Shown piece by piece: positions 7,982-15,576 of a stretch of DNA of 19,955 nt. The notes under the pieces are model-generated. The model saw only the letters and a list, made by a program, of their open reading frames with translations. It was not told the DNA's origin and did no database searches. This DNA comes from CAXTTV01 sp964247295 (GTDB taxonomy: Bacteria > Chloroflexota > Ktedonobacteria > Ktedonobacterales > Ktedonobacteraceae): the NCBI GenBank assembly GCA_964247295.1, contig CAXTTV010000080.1, positions 1 to 19,955 of the forward strand, read 5' to 3'. The position numbers and the translations under genes were made by a program. The stretch's first letter is position 1. Each line of letters begins with the position of its first letter.

Positions 7982-7993
7982 ACAAGATCTTGT
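7982..7993 (+). repeat. 12-bp perfect palindrome upstream of the flavin operon
   Basis: ACAAGATCTTGT is a perfect palindrome ending 17 nt before the ATG at 8011, just before the Shine-Dalgarno site GAGAGGG. As RNA it is too tight to fold a stable hairpin, so it is more likely a DNA-binding half-site pair or chance. Confidence 0.35.
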
Positions 7994-8010
7994 AAAGAGA
8001 GGGATTTAAT

Positions 8011-8496
8011 ATGAAAAAAACAATTGTTTCAGCAATTATTATTGGTATCTTTGTTCTTTACTGCTTCGCGCACACTCAGGTTAATGCTGTTGCTCTCGTA
8101 CCAACAACGACATCAACCTCGCGTTCTTACTCATCAAGTCCAACACCTCTTCCTGGTGTAACAGCAACCCCTGCGACAAACTCAACACCAACAAACAATC
8201 CATCTGGCTCTTCTTATAAAGATGGCACTTATACAGGAAGCGTTGCCGATGCCCAATGGGGATTGGTGCAGGTCCAGGCTGTTATTCAAAATGGGAAAAT
8301 CACCAATGTACAGTTTTTGCAGTATCCAAATGAACGCAATCGCTCAATAGAAATTAATAACTATGCGGACCCGCAGCTTGTCAGTGAGGCTATCCAGGCA
8401 CAGAACGCGCAGGTCGATATTGTGAGCGGGGCGACCGATACGAGCGAGGCGTTCATACAGTCCCTCTCTAATGTGATTTCACAGGCCAGGGCTTGA
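8011..8496 (+). CDS. Exported FMN-binding domain protein (RnfG/NqrC-like flavinylation target)
   Basis: Extracytoplasmic electron carrier with covalently attached FMN. Residues 4-27 are one hydrophobic signal/anchor segment, 33-70 a Thr/Ser/Pro-rich linker, and 70-160 an FMN_bind domain (YKDGTYTGSVADAQWGLVQV, then NGKITNVQF). Near the C-terminus lies DIVSGATDTSEAF, an exact Dxx(S/T)GA(T/S) flavinylation site; Thr142 would be linked to FMN by ApbE. This resembles RnfG and NqrC, but the rest of Rnf/Nqr is not present. The ATG follows GAGAGGG by 7 nt. It is the first gene of a three-gene operon, with apbE starting 3 nt after its stop. Confidence 0.9.
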   Translation: MKKTIVSAIIIGIFVLYCFAHTQVNAVALVPTTTSTSRSYSSSPTPLPGVTATPATNSTPTNNPSGSSYKDGTYTGSVADAQWGLVQVQAVIQNGKITNVQFLQYPNERNRSIEINNYADPQLVSEAIQAQNAQVDIVSGATDTSEAFIQSLSNVISQARA

Positions 8497-8499
8497 TCT

Positions 8500-9255
8500 A
8501 TGAAACAACTTCAACTCCTGATGGGCATGCCCATTACTGTCGAGATACTCGATGCTACCGCTACAACAACGGATATAGAACAGGTCTTTGCCTTTTTTCG
8601 CTCTATTGATGATATTTTTAGCACTTATAAGCAAGAAAGCGAGATCTCAAAAATCAATCGCGGCGAGCTGAACGCAGAGGCACACAGTGATACTGTGAAA
8701 ACGATTCTGGCTTTGAGTGAGCAAACTCGGCTGGAAACTTACGGCTACTTTAATATTCAACATGATGATCTCATTGATCCATCTGGCATCGTTAAAGGCT
8801 GGGCTATTCTCCAGGCAACACAGATGCTCAAAAAGGCCGGCTTCACCAATTTCTATATCGATGCCGGCGGCGATGTTCAGGTCTCAGGTACAAATAATGG
8901 CAATCCCTGGCGCGTCGGTATCCGCAATCCTTTCAATCGTGACGAGAATGTGAAGGTGCTGGCAATTACGGAAAAAGGGGTTGCTACTTCTGGCACGGCG
9001 ATTCGTGGTCAGCATATCTATAATCCCCACCAACTAATGCAGACCATTCAGGATGTCGTGAGTCTGACTGTGATCGGACCCAATATCTATGAAGCTGATC
9101 GCTTCGCTACGGCAGCTTTTGCTATGGGAAGGAGAGGTATCTATTTTATAGAACAGTTACCAGGTTTTGAAGGATATATGATAGATTCTTCGACTCGGGC
9201 AACGTTTACCAGCAACTTTGAAAGGTTTGAACTGAACTATGATAAAATTTCTTGA
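8500..9255 (+). CDS. apbE: FAD:protein FMN transferase ApbE
   Basis: Transfers FMN from FAD to the Thr of a (S/T)GAT motif, presumably in the protein encoded just upstream. Family motifs are visible in order: DPSGIVKGWAI, YIDAGGDVQVSG, TSGTAIRGQHIYNPHQ (the His-x-x-(D/N)-Pro segment) and the AD-x-x-ATAAFAMG Mg-binding region. At 251 residues it is shorter than the usual 300-350. It starts directly at the catalytic domain and has no signal peptide or lipobox, whereas many ApbE proteins are exported lipoproteins. The ATG lies in the same frame as the upstream gene, two codons after its TGA, so no longer N-terminus is possible. Its end overlaps the next gene by 17 nt. Confidence 0.92.
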   Translation: MKQLQLLMGMPITVEILDATATTTDIEQVFAFFRSIDDIFSTYKQESEISKINRGELNAEAHSDTVKTILALSEQTRLETYGYFNIQHDDLIDPSGIVKGWAILQATQMLKKAGFTNFYIDAGGDVQVSGTNNGNPWRVGIRNPFNRDENVKVLAITEKGVATSGTAIRGQHIYNPHQLMQTIQDVVSLTVIGPNIYEADRFATAAFAMGRRGIYFIEQLPGFEGYMIDSSTRATFTSNFERFELNYDKIS

Positions 9256-10759
9256 CTCCTTGCTGGATCACACTACTATGTATCGCCTGGTTCTCTATAT
9301 TCTGATCGGGCTGGTCGGTATTGCGACTACGTTGGCATACACCCACCAGCTCTCTTTCTCTCCCCTGGCACTGCTGCTTTCAACTGCTTTTCTCGTAATG
9401 ATGTGCTGGGCCGCTAATTCTCTTCTTGCTGCTATCTTTCAGGTCCCTACGAGTGCGGAGTCCGTCTATATTACTGCTCTAATTCTCGCGCTGATTTTTG
9501 ATCCCGCGAAATCTTTTGATAATCTTCCGGTTCTGGGTTGGGCTGCGATTCTTGCTATGTCTTCTAAATATGTGCTGGCACTCTATAATAAACATCTCTT
9601 TAATCCTGCTGCTATTGCCGCAGTCATTACTGCTTTCGCCCTCAAAGAAAGTGCGAGCTGGTGGATCGGTACGGCAAGTATGTTGCCAGCCGTGCTTATC
9701 GGTGGCTATTTTGTCGTGCGCAAACTCCGCGAGGAAAGAATTATTGGCCTTTTCCTTGCGGCTGCCCTTACAACTATCTGTGTTGTCAGTATCATGCAAA
9801 AACTTTCTCTCGTGAAAGAATTACAACAATTGTTGCTGGCATCACCTCTTTTTTTCTTTGCTACTATTATGTTTACTGAACCTTTGACTATGCCGCCTAC
9901 CAAAAAATTAAGGGATATCTACGCCCTTCTGGTGGGCGTGCTCTTCATTCCCCAATTGCATGTCGGCCCAATCTACTCAACGCCTGAATTGGCTTTGGTT
10001 GTGGGCAATCTCTACTCCTATGGCGTCAGTCCTAAACATAAAGTCTTACTTAAGCTGAGAAGGAAAAGTACGATCGCGGCCAATATCGTCGATTTCGTTT
10101 TCAAACCATCGCATCGGCTGGCATACCAACCAGGACAGTATATGGAGTTTACGCTTGCACACTCTCATGCCGATAGCCGGGGCAATCGCCGCTACTTTAC
10201 TCTAGCTTCATCCCCTACTGAGGAGAATCTCCGTCTGGGAGTACGCTTTTATCCTGAGGGTAGCAGCTTCAAACAAGCTTTGTCTTCCATCAATAAATAT
10301 ACTAATATGCTTGCGGGCCAGGTCGCCGGAGACTTTACTCTGCCTAAATCATCCAAGCAAAAGCTGGTTTTTATCGCGGGCGGCATCGGCATTACTCCCT
10401 TCAGAAGTATGCTGAAATTCCTCATCGATACAAGGCAATCTCGCGATATCGCTGTTTTTTATGTTAATAAGACGATGGACGAAATTGCTTATACAGATGT
10501 TTTGACACAGGCTCAAAAGCTGCTCGGCACCCGCGTCTTCTATACGCTGACTGATATCGAGACAGTTCCTCAAAACTGGCGTGGCCTGACCGGTAGAATA
10601 AATGCGAATATGATTGGCAAGCTGCTTCCCGATTATCAGGAGCGCTCCTTTTACCTTTCTGGCCCCCCAGAAATGGTGAGAGCAACTGAGCACTTACTCA
10701 AACAAATTCATGTTAATCCAAAGCAGATAAAGAAGGATTTTTTCCCAGGACTCGTGTAG
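9239..10759 (+). CDS. NqrB/RnfD-like membrane domain fused to an FAD/NAD(P)H reductase domain
   Basis: Predicted transmembrane electron carrier. Residues 1-270 are highly hydrophobic with about eight to ten membrane segments and NqrB/RnfD landmarks (HLFNPAAIAAV, FFFATIMFTEPLTMPPTKKLRDIYALLVGVLF). The covalent-flavin SGAT motif of true NqrB/RnfD is not seen. Residues 275-506 form a ferredoxin-NADP reductase-type module: FAD-binding RRYFTLASSP at about 317, NAD(P)-binding FIAGGIGITPFRSML at about 380, and C-terminal FYLSGPPEMV. There is no 2Fe-2S ferredoxin domain, unlike NqrF. The fold order suggests NAD(P)H oxidation on the cytosolic side, then electrons through the membrane to the exported flavoprotein. 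It overlaps apbE by 17 nt, consistent with a co-translated operon. Confidence 0.87.
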   Translation: MIKFLDSLLDHTTMYRLVLYILIGLVGIATTLAYTHQLSFSPLALLLSTAFLVMMCWAANSLLAAIFQVPTSAESVYITALILALIFDPAKSFDNLPVLGWAAILAMSSKYVLALYNKHLFNPAAIAAVITAFALKESASWWIGTASMLPAVLIGGYFVVRKLREERIIGLFLAAALTTICVVSIMQKLSLVKELQQLLLASPLFFFATIMFTEPLTMPPTKKLRDIYALLVGVLFIPQLHVGPIYSTPELALVVGNLYSYGVSPKHKVLLKLRRKSTIAANIVDFVFKPSHRLAYQPGQYMEFTLAHSHADSRGNRRYFTLASSPTEENLRLGVRFYPEGSSFKQALSSINKYTNMLAGQVAGDFTLPKSSKQKLVFIAGGIGITPFRSMLKFLIDTRQSRDIAVFYVNKTMDEIAYTDVLTQAQKLLGTRVFYTLTDIETVPQNWRGLTGRINANMIGKLLPDYQERSFYLSGPPEMVRATEHLLKQIHVNPKQIKKDFFPGLV

Positions 10760-10852
10760 TGAAAAAGATCCTTTGCTCTACGGCTTCTGGCCAGCTTTGC
10801 TAGCCCTCTACATATCTATCAGCTTCTAGACTCTCAAAGTCTCTATACAAAG

Positions 10853-10888
10853 AGAGATCATTAAACCATTTCTGGTCTAACGATCTCT
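10853..10888. terminator. Hairpin between convergent genes, probable bidirectional terminator
   Basis: AGAGATC pairs with GATCTCT; inside, three and four further base pairs follow around two mismatches, closing a TTTC loop. It lies between the ends of the plus-strand flavin operon (10759) and the minus-strand HNH gene (10907). The flanking T runs are weak, so termination efficiency is uncertain. Confidence 0.45.
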
Positions 10889-10906
10889 ACCTTTATACAA
10901 TACACC

Positions 10907-11527
10907 CTATTCTGAGTCGTCCGAGTCTTCTGTATTCTGGTTCTTGGACATTTTGTTGTATACGTCCATCCAATTGGTCGCTATCGCAATCTGGGCCTGC
11001 TTAACGGTCATTTTACCACTACAGATCTGCGCGTGCAGGTAGTTCTCTACTTTGTCTTTTTCATGAAAGCCTGGCACCGGTTTATCTATCTCGGGCCATA
11101 GGTTAGCTATGTCGTTTGAACCTCCTAACTGTAAGCTTACAAGATGATCAATCTCGTACTGCCCCGGCTTTCTCGATTTGATGCCATACGAGGAGTACAC
11201 TTTTGTTTTTATACCCTGCGGTACATTTCTGACCGATTTTGCATACCCCGGTACACAGATCTTGGCTTTGGTTGCATCCGGAATGATTGCTCCTGGCGTA
11301 CAATCCTTGTCCTGCAATTTCCCATTTACTTGGCAACCTGTGGTTTTTTTCTGCATTCCCCAATTAGGCTCGCTCGCTTGCGAACCAGAGCTGCTCGAAG
11401 ATTGATTATTGTTACTACTACTACTACCGCTCTTTGTTGAGCCGGATGGCGCGGTTGTTGTGCTGCTACAACTCGCAAGCAATAAACATATTGTAAACAT
11501 CACAAGCAACCAGTACTGATTACGCAT
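10907..11527 (-). CDS. Secreted lipoprotein with an HNH-nuclease-like domain
   Basis: Extracytoplasmic protein of 206 residues. The N-terminus is a lipoprotein signal ending LLASC with lipid-bearing Cys20, then a Ser/Asn/Gly-rich linker to about residue 52. The mature domain carries CTPGAI, KICVPGYAKSVRNVP, SSYGI and YEIDHLVSLQLGGSNDIANLWPE. This last segment has the Asp-His, Gly-Gly and Asn spacing of an HNH nuclease core as found in many secreted actinobacterial proteins. Catalysis is inferred from these motifs only. The tail is acidic. A Shine-Dalgarno AAGGAAG lies upstream. The YwqG-family gene ends 26 nt upstream, so both are probably one transcript. Confidence 0.8.
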   Translation of the reverse strand: MRNQYWLLVMFTICLLLASCSSTTTAPSGSTKSGSSSSNNNQSSSSSGSQASEPNWGMQKKTTGCQVNGKLQDKDCTPGAIIPDATKAKICVPGYAKSVRNVPQGIKTKVYSSYGIKSRKPGQYEIDHLVSLQLGGSNDIANLWPEIDKPVPGFHEKDKVENYLHAQICSGKMTVKQAQIAIATNWMDVYNKMSKNQNTEDSDDSE

Positions 11528-11553
11528 ATAGCTGTGCTCTTCCTTTTTGATGA

Positions 11554-12405
11554 TTATTCCGACTGCAATACGAGCCAGCTTGCATCAAAATTACGCTTCT
11601 GAAGATCTTCCTTTTTGATCCAATAGTAGATCATTCCACCACTTCCCCAGTTCATCCCTGCTTTCTCGTCTGAATCTACCTGTAATAATAATACCCAGTC
11701 GTTGGCAGTTTTGAGTAGTTCTTCCGCTTTGGGATCTTCTATATCTGTAAGTCCATTCGCGTAAAGTTGGGCCTGCTGACGCATGTCATCCTGAAGCGTA
11801 TCCGCGAATCCTAACATCCGGTTATGCGGTACGACTTTGTCATCACTCTTATGAAACTCTTCAAATACTTTATCATACTTTTCTTGATCCTGATCCTCCC
11901 ACTTTAATCCCGCTATCTCTAAGTCTGGCTGGGCCGATATGGTTAATTCATTGGAGAAGGTGACTGCTGCTGCCTTAAATAAACTCTTTTTGGGCAATTT
12001 CTCTGGAGCTGCCGCTCGCTTGAGATCTGTCAAATCACCCTCTTTGAAAAGAATTTTCCATCCCCCTCGATCCGATACATCCGCTCCATATGTTTCTTGT
12101 TTTGCATCATAAAAAAACCAGAGCATCCCTGAAGCTGGCAAAAGTTTTTCCTGATTATACGCCTGCAGATCTTCTAAACGAATCTGAGCCACAAAGGACT
12201 GCGGTACGCCTTTCCAATCCGGCCATACTACACCAGATGGGACATCTGGCAATCCTCCTATTTTAGAGCTTCCTGGCTTTAGTGTGGCTTCGTCTACAAG
12301 GTTCGAGCCAATTCTGATCGATGGGTGCGTCAGTTTGTCTATCTCTTGTGACAATGAACCTAACTCGGCTTCGCTCAATTTCGATTGCACTGTTGCCTTG
12401 TCCAT
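11554..12405 (-). CDS. YwqG/DUF1963 family protein
   Basis: Cytosolic protein of 283 residues with the DUF1963 (YwqG) layout: a short helical N-terminus, then IGSNLVDEATLKPGSSKIGGLPDVPSGVVWPDW, where the family has its G-G-x-P-x-x-P-x-x-x-x-WP hallmark, then PQSFVAQIRLEDLQ, MLWFFYD, and late LLLQVDSDEKAGMNWGSGGMIYYWI. Biochemical role of the family is not established. The ATG is preceded by GAGGAGT at 6 nt. It is upstream of the HNH lipoprotein gene. Confidence 0.88.
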   Translation of the reverse strand: MDKATVQSKLSEAELGSLSQEIDKLTHPSIRIGSNLVDEATLKPGSSKIGGLPDVPSGVVWPDWKGVPQSFVAQIRLEDLQAYNQEKLLPASGMLWFFYDAKQETYGADVSDRGGWKILFKEGDLTDLKRAAAPEKLPKKSLFKAAAVTFSNELTISAQPDLEIAGLKWEDQDQEKYDKVFEEFHKSDDKVVPHNRMLGFADTLQDDMRQQAQLYANGLTDIEDPKAEELLKTANDWVLLLQVDSDEKAGMNWGSGGMIYYWIKKEDLQKRNFDASWLVLQSE

Positions 12406-12582
12406 ATTAAACTCCTCAACTATGGTTGTTCTACTTTATCAATTGTAACAACTGACTATAAAAAATCTCTTGATCTGGCAGATGTATCTCTGCACATAGC
12501 AATAGAACGTTTCACTTGCTTTTGACGCTTCAAAGCTCTTCTTTAATAAATACCTGTGCTCCTCACATCCGCTTGAACAAGG

Positions 12583-14601
12583 CTAGACCTTGACTGTCTC
12601 TTTAAGTAGATGCACGGCCTTCCCACCTTCAAGGTTTTCTTCATAGATGCGCGTCGGCTGAATCTCTTGCTCCAGTTCCCTCTGCTTCTCCGCGACAATG
12701 GTGTCGTACGGGTGCAATGTTTCCCATATCTTGTACGTCATGTCCTGCGCCCAATGACGATAGACAAAACGAGTCTCGATCTTTTTCTCTAACGCGAGAT
12801 GATTGGCCCTACCAAAAGCTTCTCGCGCCTTTAAATCATGCAGATGAGGCTCTAACATATGGAAAAGCTCTGGCTCTTGATCCGAAGTTTTGTCTCCAAG
12901 AAATAGAAAAACTACAGGTTTCTTTTCGGTGTTTTGAACCGCCGCCGCTATAACCGCGTTGTTATCTTCGATTCGGCTATCACTGGAAAGCACTGCCAGA
13001 ATAGAGCCTGGGAAATGCTGCTCTACTCCTGTGATGATCACGGGTACATACCCACGCTTCCGATGCTGCCGATAGTGGTACAATGCAATTCCCATCCCTA
13101 TAAGGGTCACGCTTCCTCCAAAGGCGGTGGCTAACGGCTTGGCTATCAGATTGGTACACCAGGCAATTAATACCAGGGCGGTCGTAAGAATACCTAACCA
13201 GAAGTTTGCGTTGGAACGGGACCAGGTGCCCGTCGGCTCCGGGGCATCCACTGATGCAGGCTTCCCTTCTTCCTCTCCCTGACCACTTTCATGACTGGTA
13301 TTGGTATTTGAGGGATCTGCGGAAGATACTATCGGCTCTCGCGCTCGTTCCCTCCGCTTCCCCTGTTGACTCGATGCCTTTCGACGCTCTATACGATCCC
13401 GATGTCGAACGATATCCATGCCTATACAGGTTAAGGCAAATGCTCCTAGCAGTCCAAAAGCATACATGTCTCCCAGAATGTTGATGTTTCCCCGAACTAA
13501 CAATAGGACAATGATAGGGATACCTACTGCTAACGCAATTGAGTAATGGGGCGTCCCACGCAATCTGTTTTTCTTTAATATGATTTCAGGAAAAAATTCG
13601 GCCCGCGCCAGCGCCATGAATACATGATACGCTCCGATTATCGCGGTGTTGCTGGCAAAAACAAGCAATGCGCTTGCGCTGATAGATACTTCTGTCTGTA
13701 GAAAGCCGCTTCCCCAATGTCCCGCTAATGATGAGATGATATACGAGGAGTTGACTGGATCACCCGCTTGCTTCGGCAATAGTAATGTTGACAGCAGTGT
13801 GAGCAATGGACTGGTTAACCCAACGGTGATTACTACTAGAAATAAGGCTATCTTTCCAACGTTTCGCCTAGGCAATTTCATTGCTGGCGATAATTGAGAA
13901 ATACTCTCCAGTCCTGAAAACGCGAGAAAAGATCCTGCGAAGCCTACCAGTAAGGAGACTGGGGTCAGGGCTTTCCCTGTGAACATCTGCGCGAAAAGGG
14001 TCCAGAATTGCCCGAATGAGAGGTGCGAGAAAACGGTGAACAAAATGGCAAGATCACTTACAAACGCGACGATTGCACCCACCATGCTGACTTTAGCACT
14101 TTCACTAATCCCATACCAGTTAAGGACTCCTAGCAATATCAGGACGATGATGGTGATCCAGAGGGTTGTGCTAAATCCTAAAAATTGCGATTGCGGCCCT
14201 ACTGCTGGAAAAATGACGCTCAGGTAGAGAATTCCTGATAAACAACTGATCGCTGAGGTAAGGAAATAGTCTACGAGAATAAACATTCCTCCCAGGGCTC
14301 CAAACCATTTGTTAAGGGCCCGCGCTGCTACTGTGACGACACCTCCCCCCTGAGGAAAACGATAGGTTACTTCCACATACTTAAATGTCAGAAGGATGAA
14401 TACTGCCATGGTCAAGAAAACAAAAAAACCCGCTAACTTCCCGACTGTTCCGTAAAGAATACCCGGAACATAATAGATGGAGGTTCCTATATCGGCAAAA
14501 ACAACCGCCCAACATAATAAGGGGCCAAGGCGGCTATCCTCTTCATACTGCTGGCTCTGGATTTCAGCCCTTTTCAACTCTTTTGATGCAGTCTGTGACA
14601 T
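12583..14601 (-). CDS. APC-superfamily permease with a C-terminal UspA-like domain
   Basis: Integral membrane transporter of 672 residues. About twelve hydrophobic segments begin with VVFADIGTSIYYVPGILY and FPQGGGVVTVAARAL, both typical of APC amino-acid permeases; SFLAFSGLESISQLSPAMKLPRRN matches the conserved Glu region between TM6 and TM7. A long hydrophilic insertion of Arg/Lys then Ser/Glu/Gly-rich sequence (about 400-465) separates TM10 from TM11. After about 520 comes a soluble domain with GSILAVLSSD and KKPVVFLFLGD, resembling UspA-type nucleotide-binding domains found on some permeases. Substrate is not predictable. The start follows a GGAGAG site; the gene stands alone between ywqG and hsp20. 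Confidence 0.85.
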   Translation of the reverse strand: MSQTASKELKRAEIQSQQYEEDSRLGPLLCWAVVFADIGTSIYYVPGILYGTVGKLAGFFVFLTMAVFILLTFKYVEVTYRFPQGGGVVTVAARALNKWFGALGGMFILVDYFLTSAISCLSGILYLSVIFPAVGPQSQFLGFSTTLWITIIVLILLGVLNWYGISESAKVSMVGAIVAFVSDLAILFTVFSHLSFGQFWTLFAQMFTGKALTPVSLLVGFAGSFLAFSGLESISQLSPAMKLPRRNVGKIALFLVVITVGLTSPLLTLLSTLLLPKQAGDPVNSSYIISSLAGHWGSGFLQTEVSISASALLVFASNTAIIGAYHVFMALARAEFFPEIILKKNRLRGTPHYSIALAVGIPIIVLLLVRGNINILGDMYAFGLLGAFALTCIGMDIVRHRDRIERRKASSQQGKRRERAREPIVSSADPSNTNTSHESGQGEEEGKPASVDAPEPTGTWSRSNANFWLGILTTALVLIAWCTNLIAKPLATAFGGSVTLIGMGIALYHYRQHRKRGYVPVIITGVEQHFPGSILAVLSSDSRIEDNNAVIAAAVQNTEKKPVVFLFLGDKTSDQEPELFHMLEPHLHDLKAREAFGRANHLALEKKIETRFVYRHWAQDMTYKIWETLHPYDTIVAEKQRELEQEIQPTRIYEENLEGGKAVHLLKETVKV

Positions 14602-14787
14602 ACTTTTTATCTCTCCGTGCTTTTTGACGCCTAGGACGTGTAAAGGCTATTTTTACTGCGCCATTTTTCTTCTATGTTCTAGCACGTACTAAAGGGCCTC
14701 GATAGCTTCTACTCCCCCAGGAAATGCCTGTCATCTTAACATCCCTCTGTTTCTCTCTACGTTTCCCCCTCTATTCTCTCTAACCCC

Positions 14788-14829
14788 AAAAAATCAAAAA
14801 AGCAGGGGAGTTCTTTGAACTTCCCCTGC
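14788..14829 (-). terminator. Intrinsic terminator of hsp20
   Basis: On the minus strand, GCAGGGGAAGTTC pairs with GAACTCCCCTGC around an AAA loop (12 bp with one bulged A), followed by TTTTTTGATTTTTT. It begins 13 nt after the hsp20 stop and ends that transcript before the permease gene. Confidence 0.92.
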
Positions 14830-14841
14830 CCTCTATCAATG

Positions 14842-15333
14842 CTAGCGAGTCTGTGCCTCAATCTCCGATGCCTTCTGCCCCTGCGTGATGCTGATTTTCT
14901 TCGGCTTGCTTGCCTCGCTAACCGGTACTTGAATGCTTAACAAACCATTCTCATACACGGTCTCTATTCCGTCCGCGACGATCGGCTTGGCAAAGGTGAC
15001 ACTGCGCTCAAAGCTTCCCGATCCAATCTCTTTTACAAGCCAGTTCCCTTGCTTCTCTTCTCTCTGCTGGGCATGCACTTGCCCTTTAATGGTCAAGGTG
15101 TTCTGATGCGCTGTCAATTCAATGTCTTCTGGCTTCACCCCCGGCAATAATAAACGCACTTGATATCCATGCTCGGTCTCAAATACGTCCATCGGCGTCT
15201 GCCAGCCACTTGCCCCTTCCGATCTCGTTCCAAAGATACTCGGATACACAAAGCTCTGTGAGAATAACTGATCTACTGCGTTGCGCAGACTCACAGCCTC
15301 ACGATAAGGATCATAGCGCGTGACGTTGCTCAT
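14842..15333 (-). CDS. Hsp20/alpha-crystallin family small heat-shock protein
   Basis: ATP-independent holdase chaperone of 163 residues. The alpha-crystallin domain runs from about 40 to 140: TPMDVFETEHGYQVRLLLPGVKPEDIELTAHQNTLTIKG, then GSFERSVTFAKPI and the closing ENGLLSIQVPVSEASKPKKI, which carries the G-L-L variant of the conserved G-x-L signature and an IQV motif near the C-terminus. The start chosen is the ATG at 15331-15333, 5 nt after a strong GGAAGGAG; an upstream in-frame TTG overlaps that ribosome site and is not credible. The gene is controlled by its own promoter (15442-15470) containing the element shared with the merR gene. Confidence 0.95.
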   Translation of the reverse strand: MSNVTRYDPYREAVSLRNAVDQLFSQSFVYPSIFGTRSEGASGWQTPMDVFETEHGYQVRLLLPGVKPEDIELTAHQNTLTIKGQVHAQQREEKQGNWLVKEIGSGSFERSVTFAKPIVADGIETVYENGLLSIQVPVSEASKPKKISITQGQKASEIEAQTR

Positions 15334-15371
15334 ATCTACTCCTTCCAAAGTTTTTACACTTCAATAAAGAG

Positions 15372-15410
15372 GTTCCACAGATATCTTTTCTTTTTCTAGA
15401 GAGGTGGAAC
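15372..15410 (-). repeat. Inverted repeat in the hsp20 5' leader
   Basis: GTTCCAC and GTGGAAC, 7 bp each, face each other across 25 nt in the untranslated leader of hsp20, about 40 nt before the Shine-Dalgarno site. The same GTTCCACCTC arm can pair imperfectly with an upstream GAGGAGGA, so two exclusive folds are possible. Confidence 0.4.
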
Positions 15411-15441
15411 TTTTTTCTTGTCCTCCTCATCTACTGTTTAT

Positions 15442-15470
15442 AAAATACAATACCTTACAAATTTTGTCAA
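15442..15470 (-). promoter_or_regulatory. hsp20 promoter
   Basis: Minus strand: TTGACA at 15465-15470, 17-bp spacer, TATTTT at 15442-15447. The leader to the ATG at 15333 would be about 100 nt. The -35 box lies within the shared element 15454-15481. Confidence 0.65.
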
Positions 15471-15481
15471 TATATCTTACA
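15454..15481 (-). promoter_or_regulatory. Shared 28-bp element at the hsp20 promoter (putative HspR-like operator)
   Basis: Begins TGTAAGATA and continues into TTGACAAAATTTGTAAG: two direct TGTAAG copies exactly 22 bp apart flank the -35 box. It matches the element at 16006-16033 at 25 of 28 positions. Its upstream edge also lies in the perfect palindrome TATCTTACAAGATA (15473-15486). It differs from the actinobacterial HAIR sequence (CTTGAGT-N7-ACTCAAG). Confidence 0.6.
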
Positions 15482-15527
15482 AGATATTTTATATATTCTA
15501 ACAAATCTCTAACACTCCCCTCTATTA

Positions 15528-15562
15528 TATAAAAATTAAAAAGGGACCCCATAGGGCCCCTT
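15528..15562 (-). terminator. Intrinsic terminator of the merR gene
   Basis: On the minus strand AAGGGGCCC pairs with GGGTCCCTT around a TATG loop (9 bp, one G-U), followed by TTTAATTTTT. It lies 14 nt after the merR stop, separating it from hsp20, which therefore needs its own promoter. Confidence 0.92.
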
Positions 15563-15576
15563 ATGATAAACTACCC

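Larger units (their letters stand above)
7681..8010. other. Intergenic stretch with assembly gap (ten Ns at 7780-7789)
   Basis: No coding frame is supported here. Ten consecutive Ns at 7780-7789 mark an unresolved join; the true distance is unknown and the sequence on either side may not be adjacent. Left of the gap there is no convincing terminator: CAGGGC and GCCCCTG around 7708-7732 can pair with one bulge but no T run follows. Right of the gap lie two symmetric elements in front of the flavin operon, listed separately. Confidence 0.8.

Noticed and set aside
15331..15348. Start of hsp20 at the upstream TTG (15346-15348)
   Set aside because: That codon overlaps the GGAAGGAG ribosome site of the ATG at 15331-15333, which is the better start.
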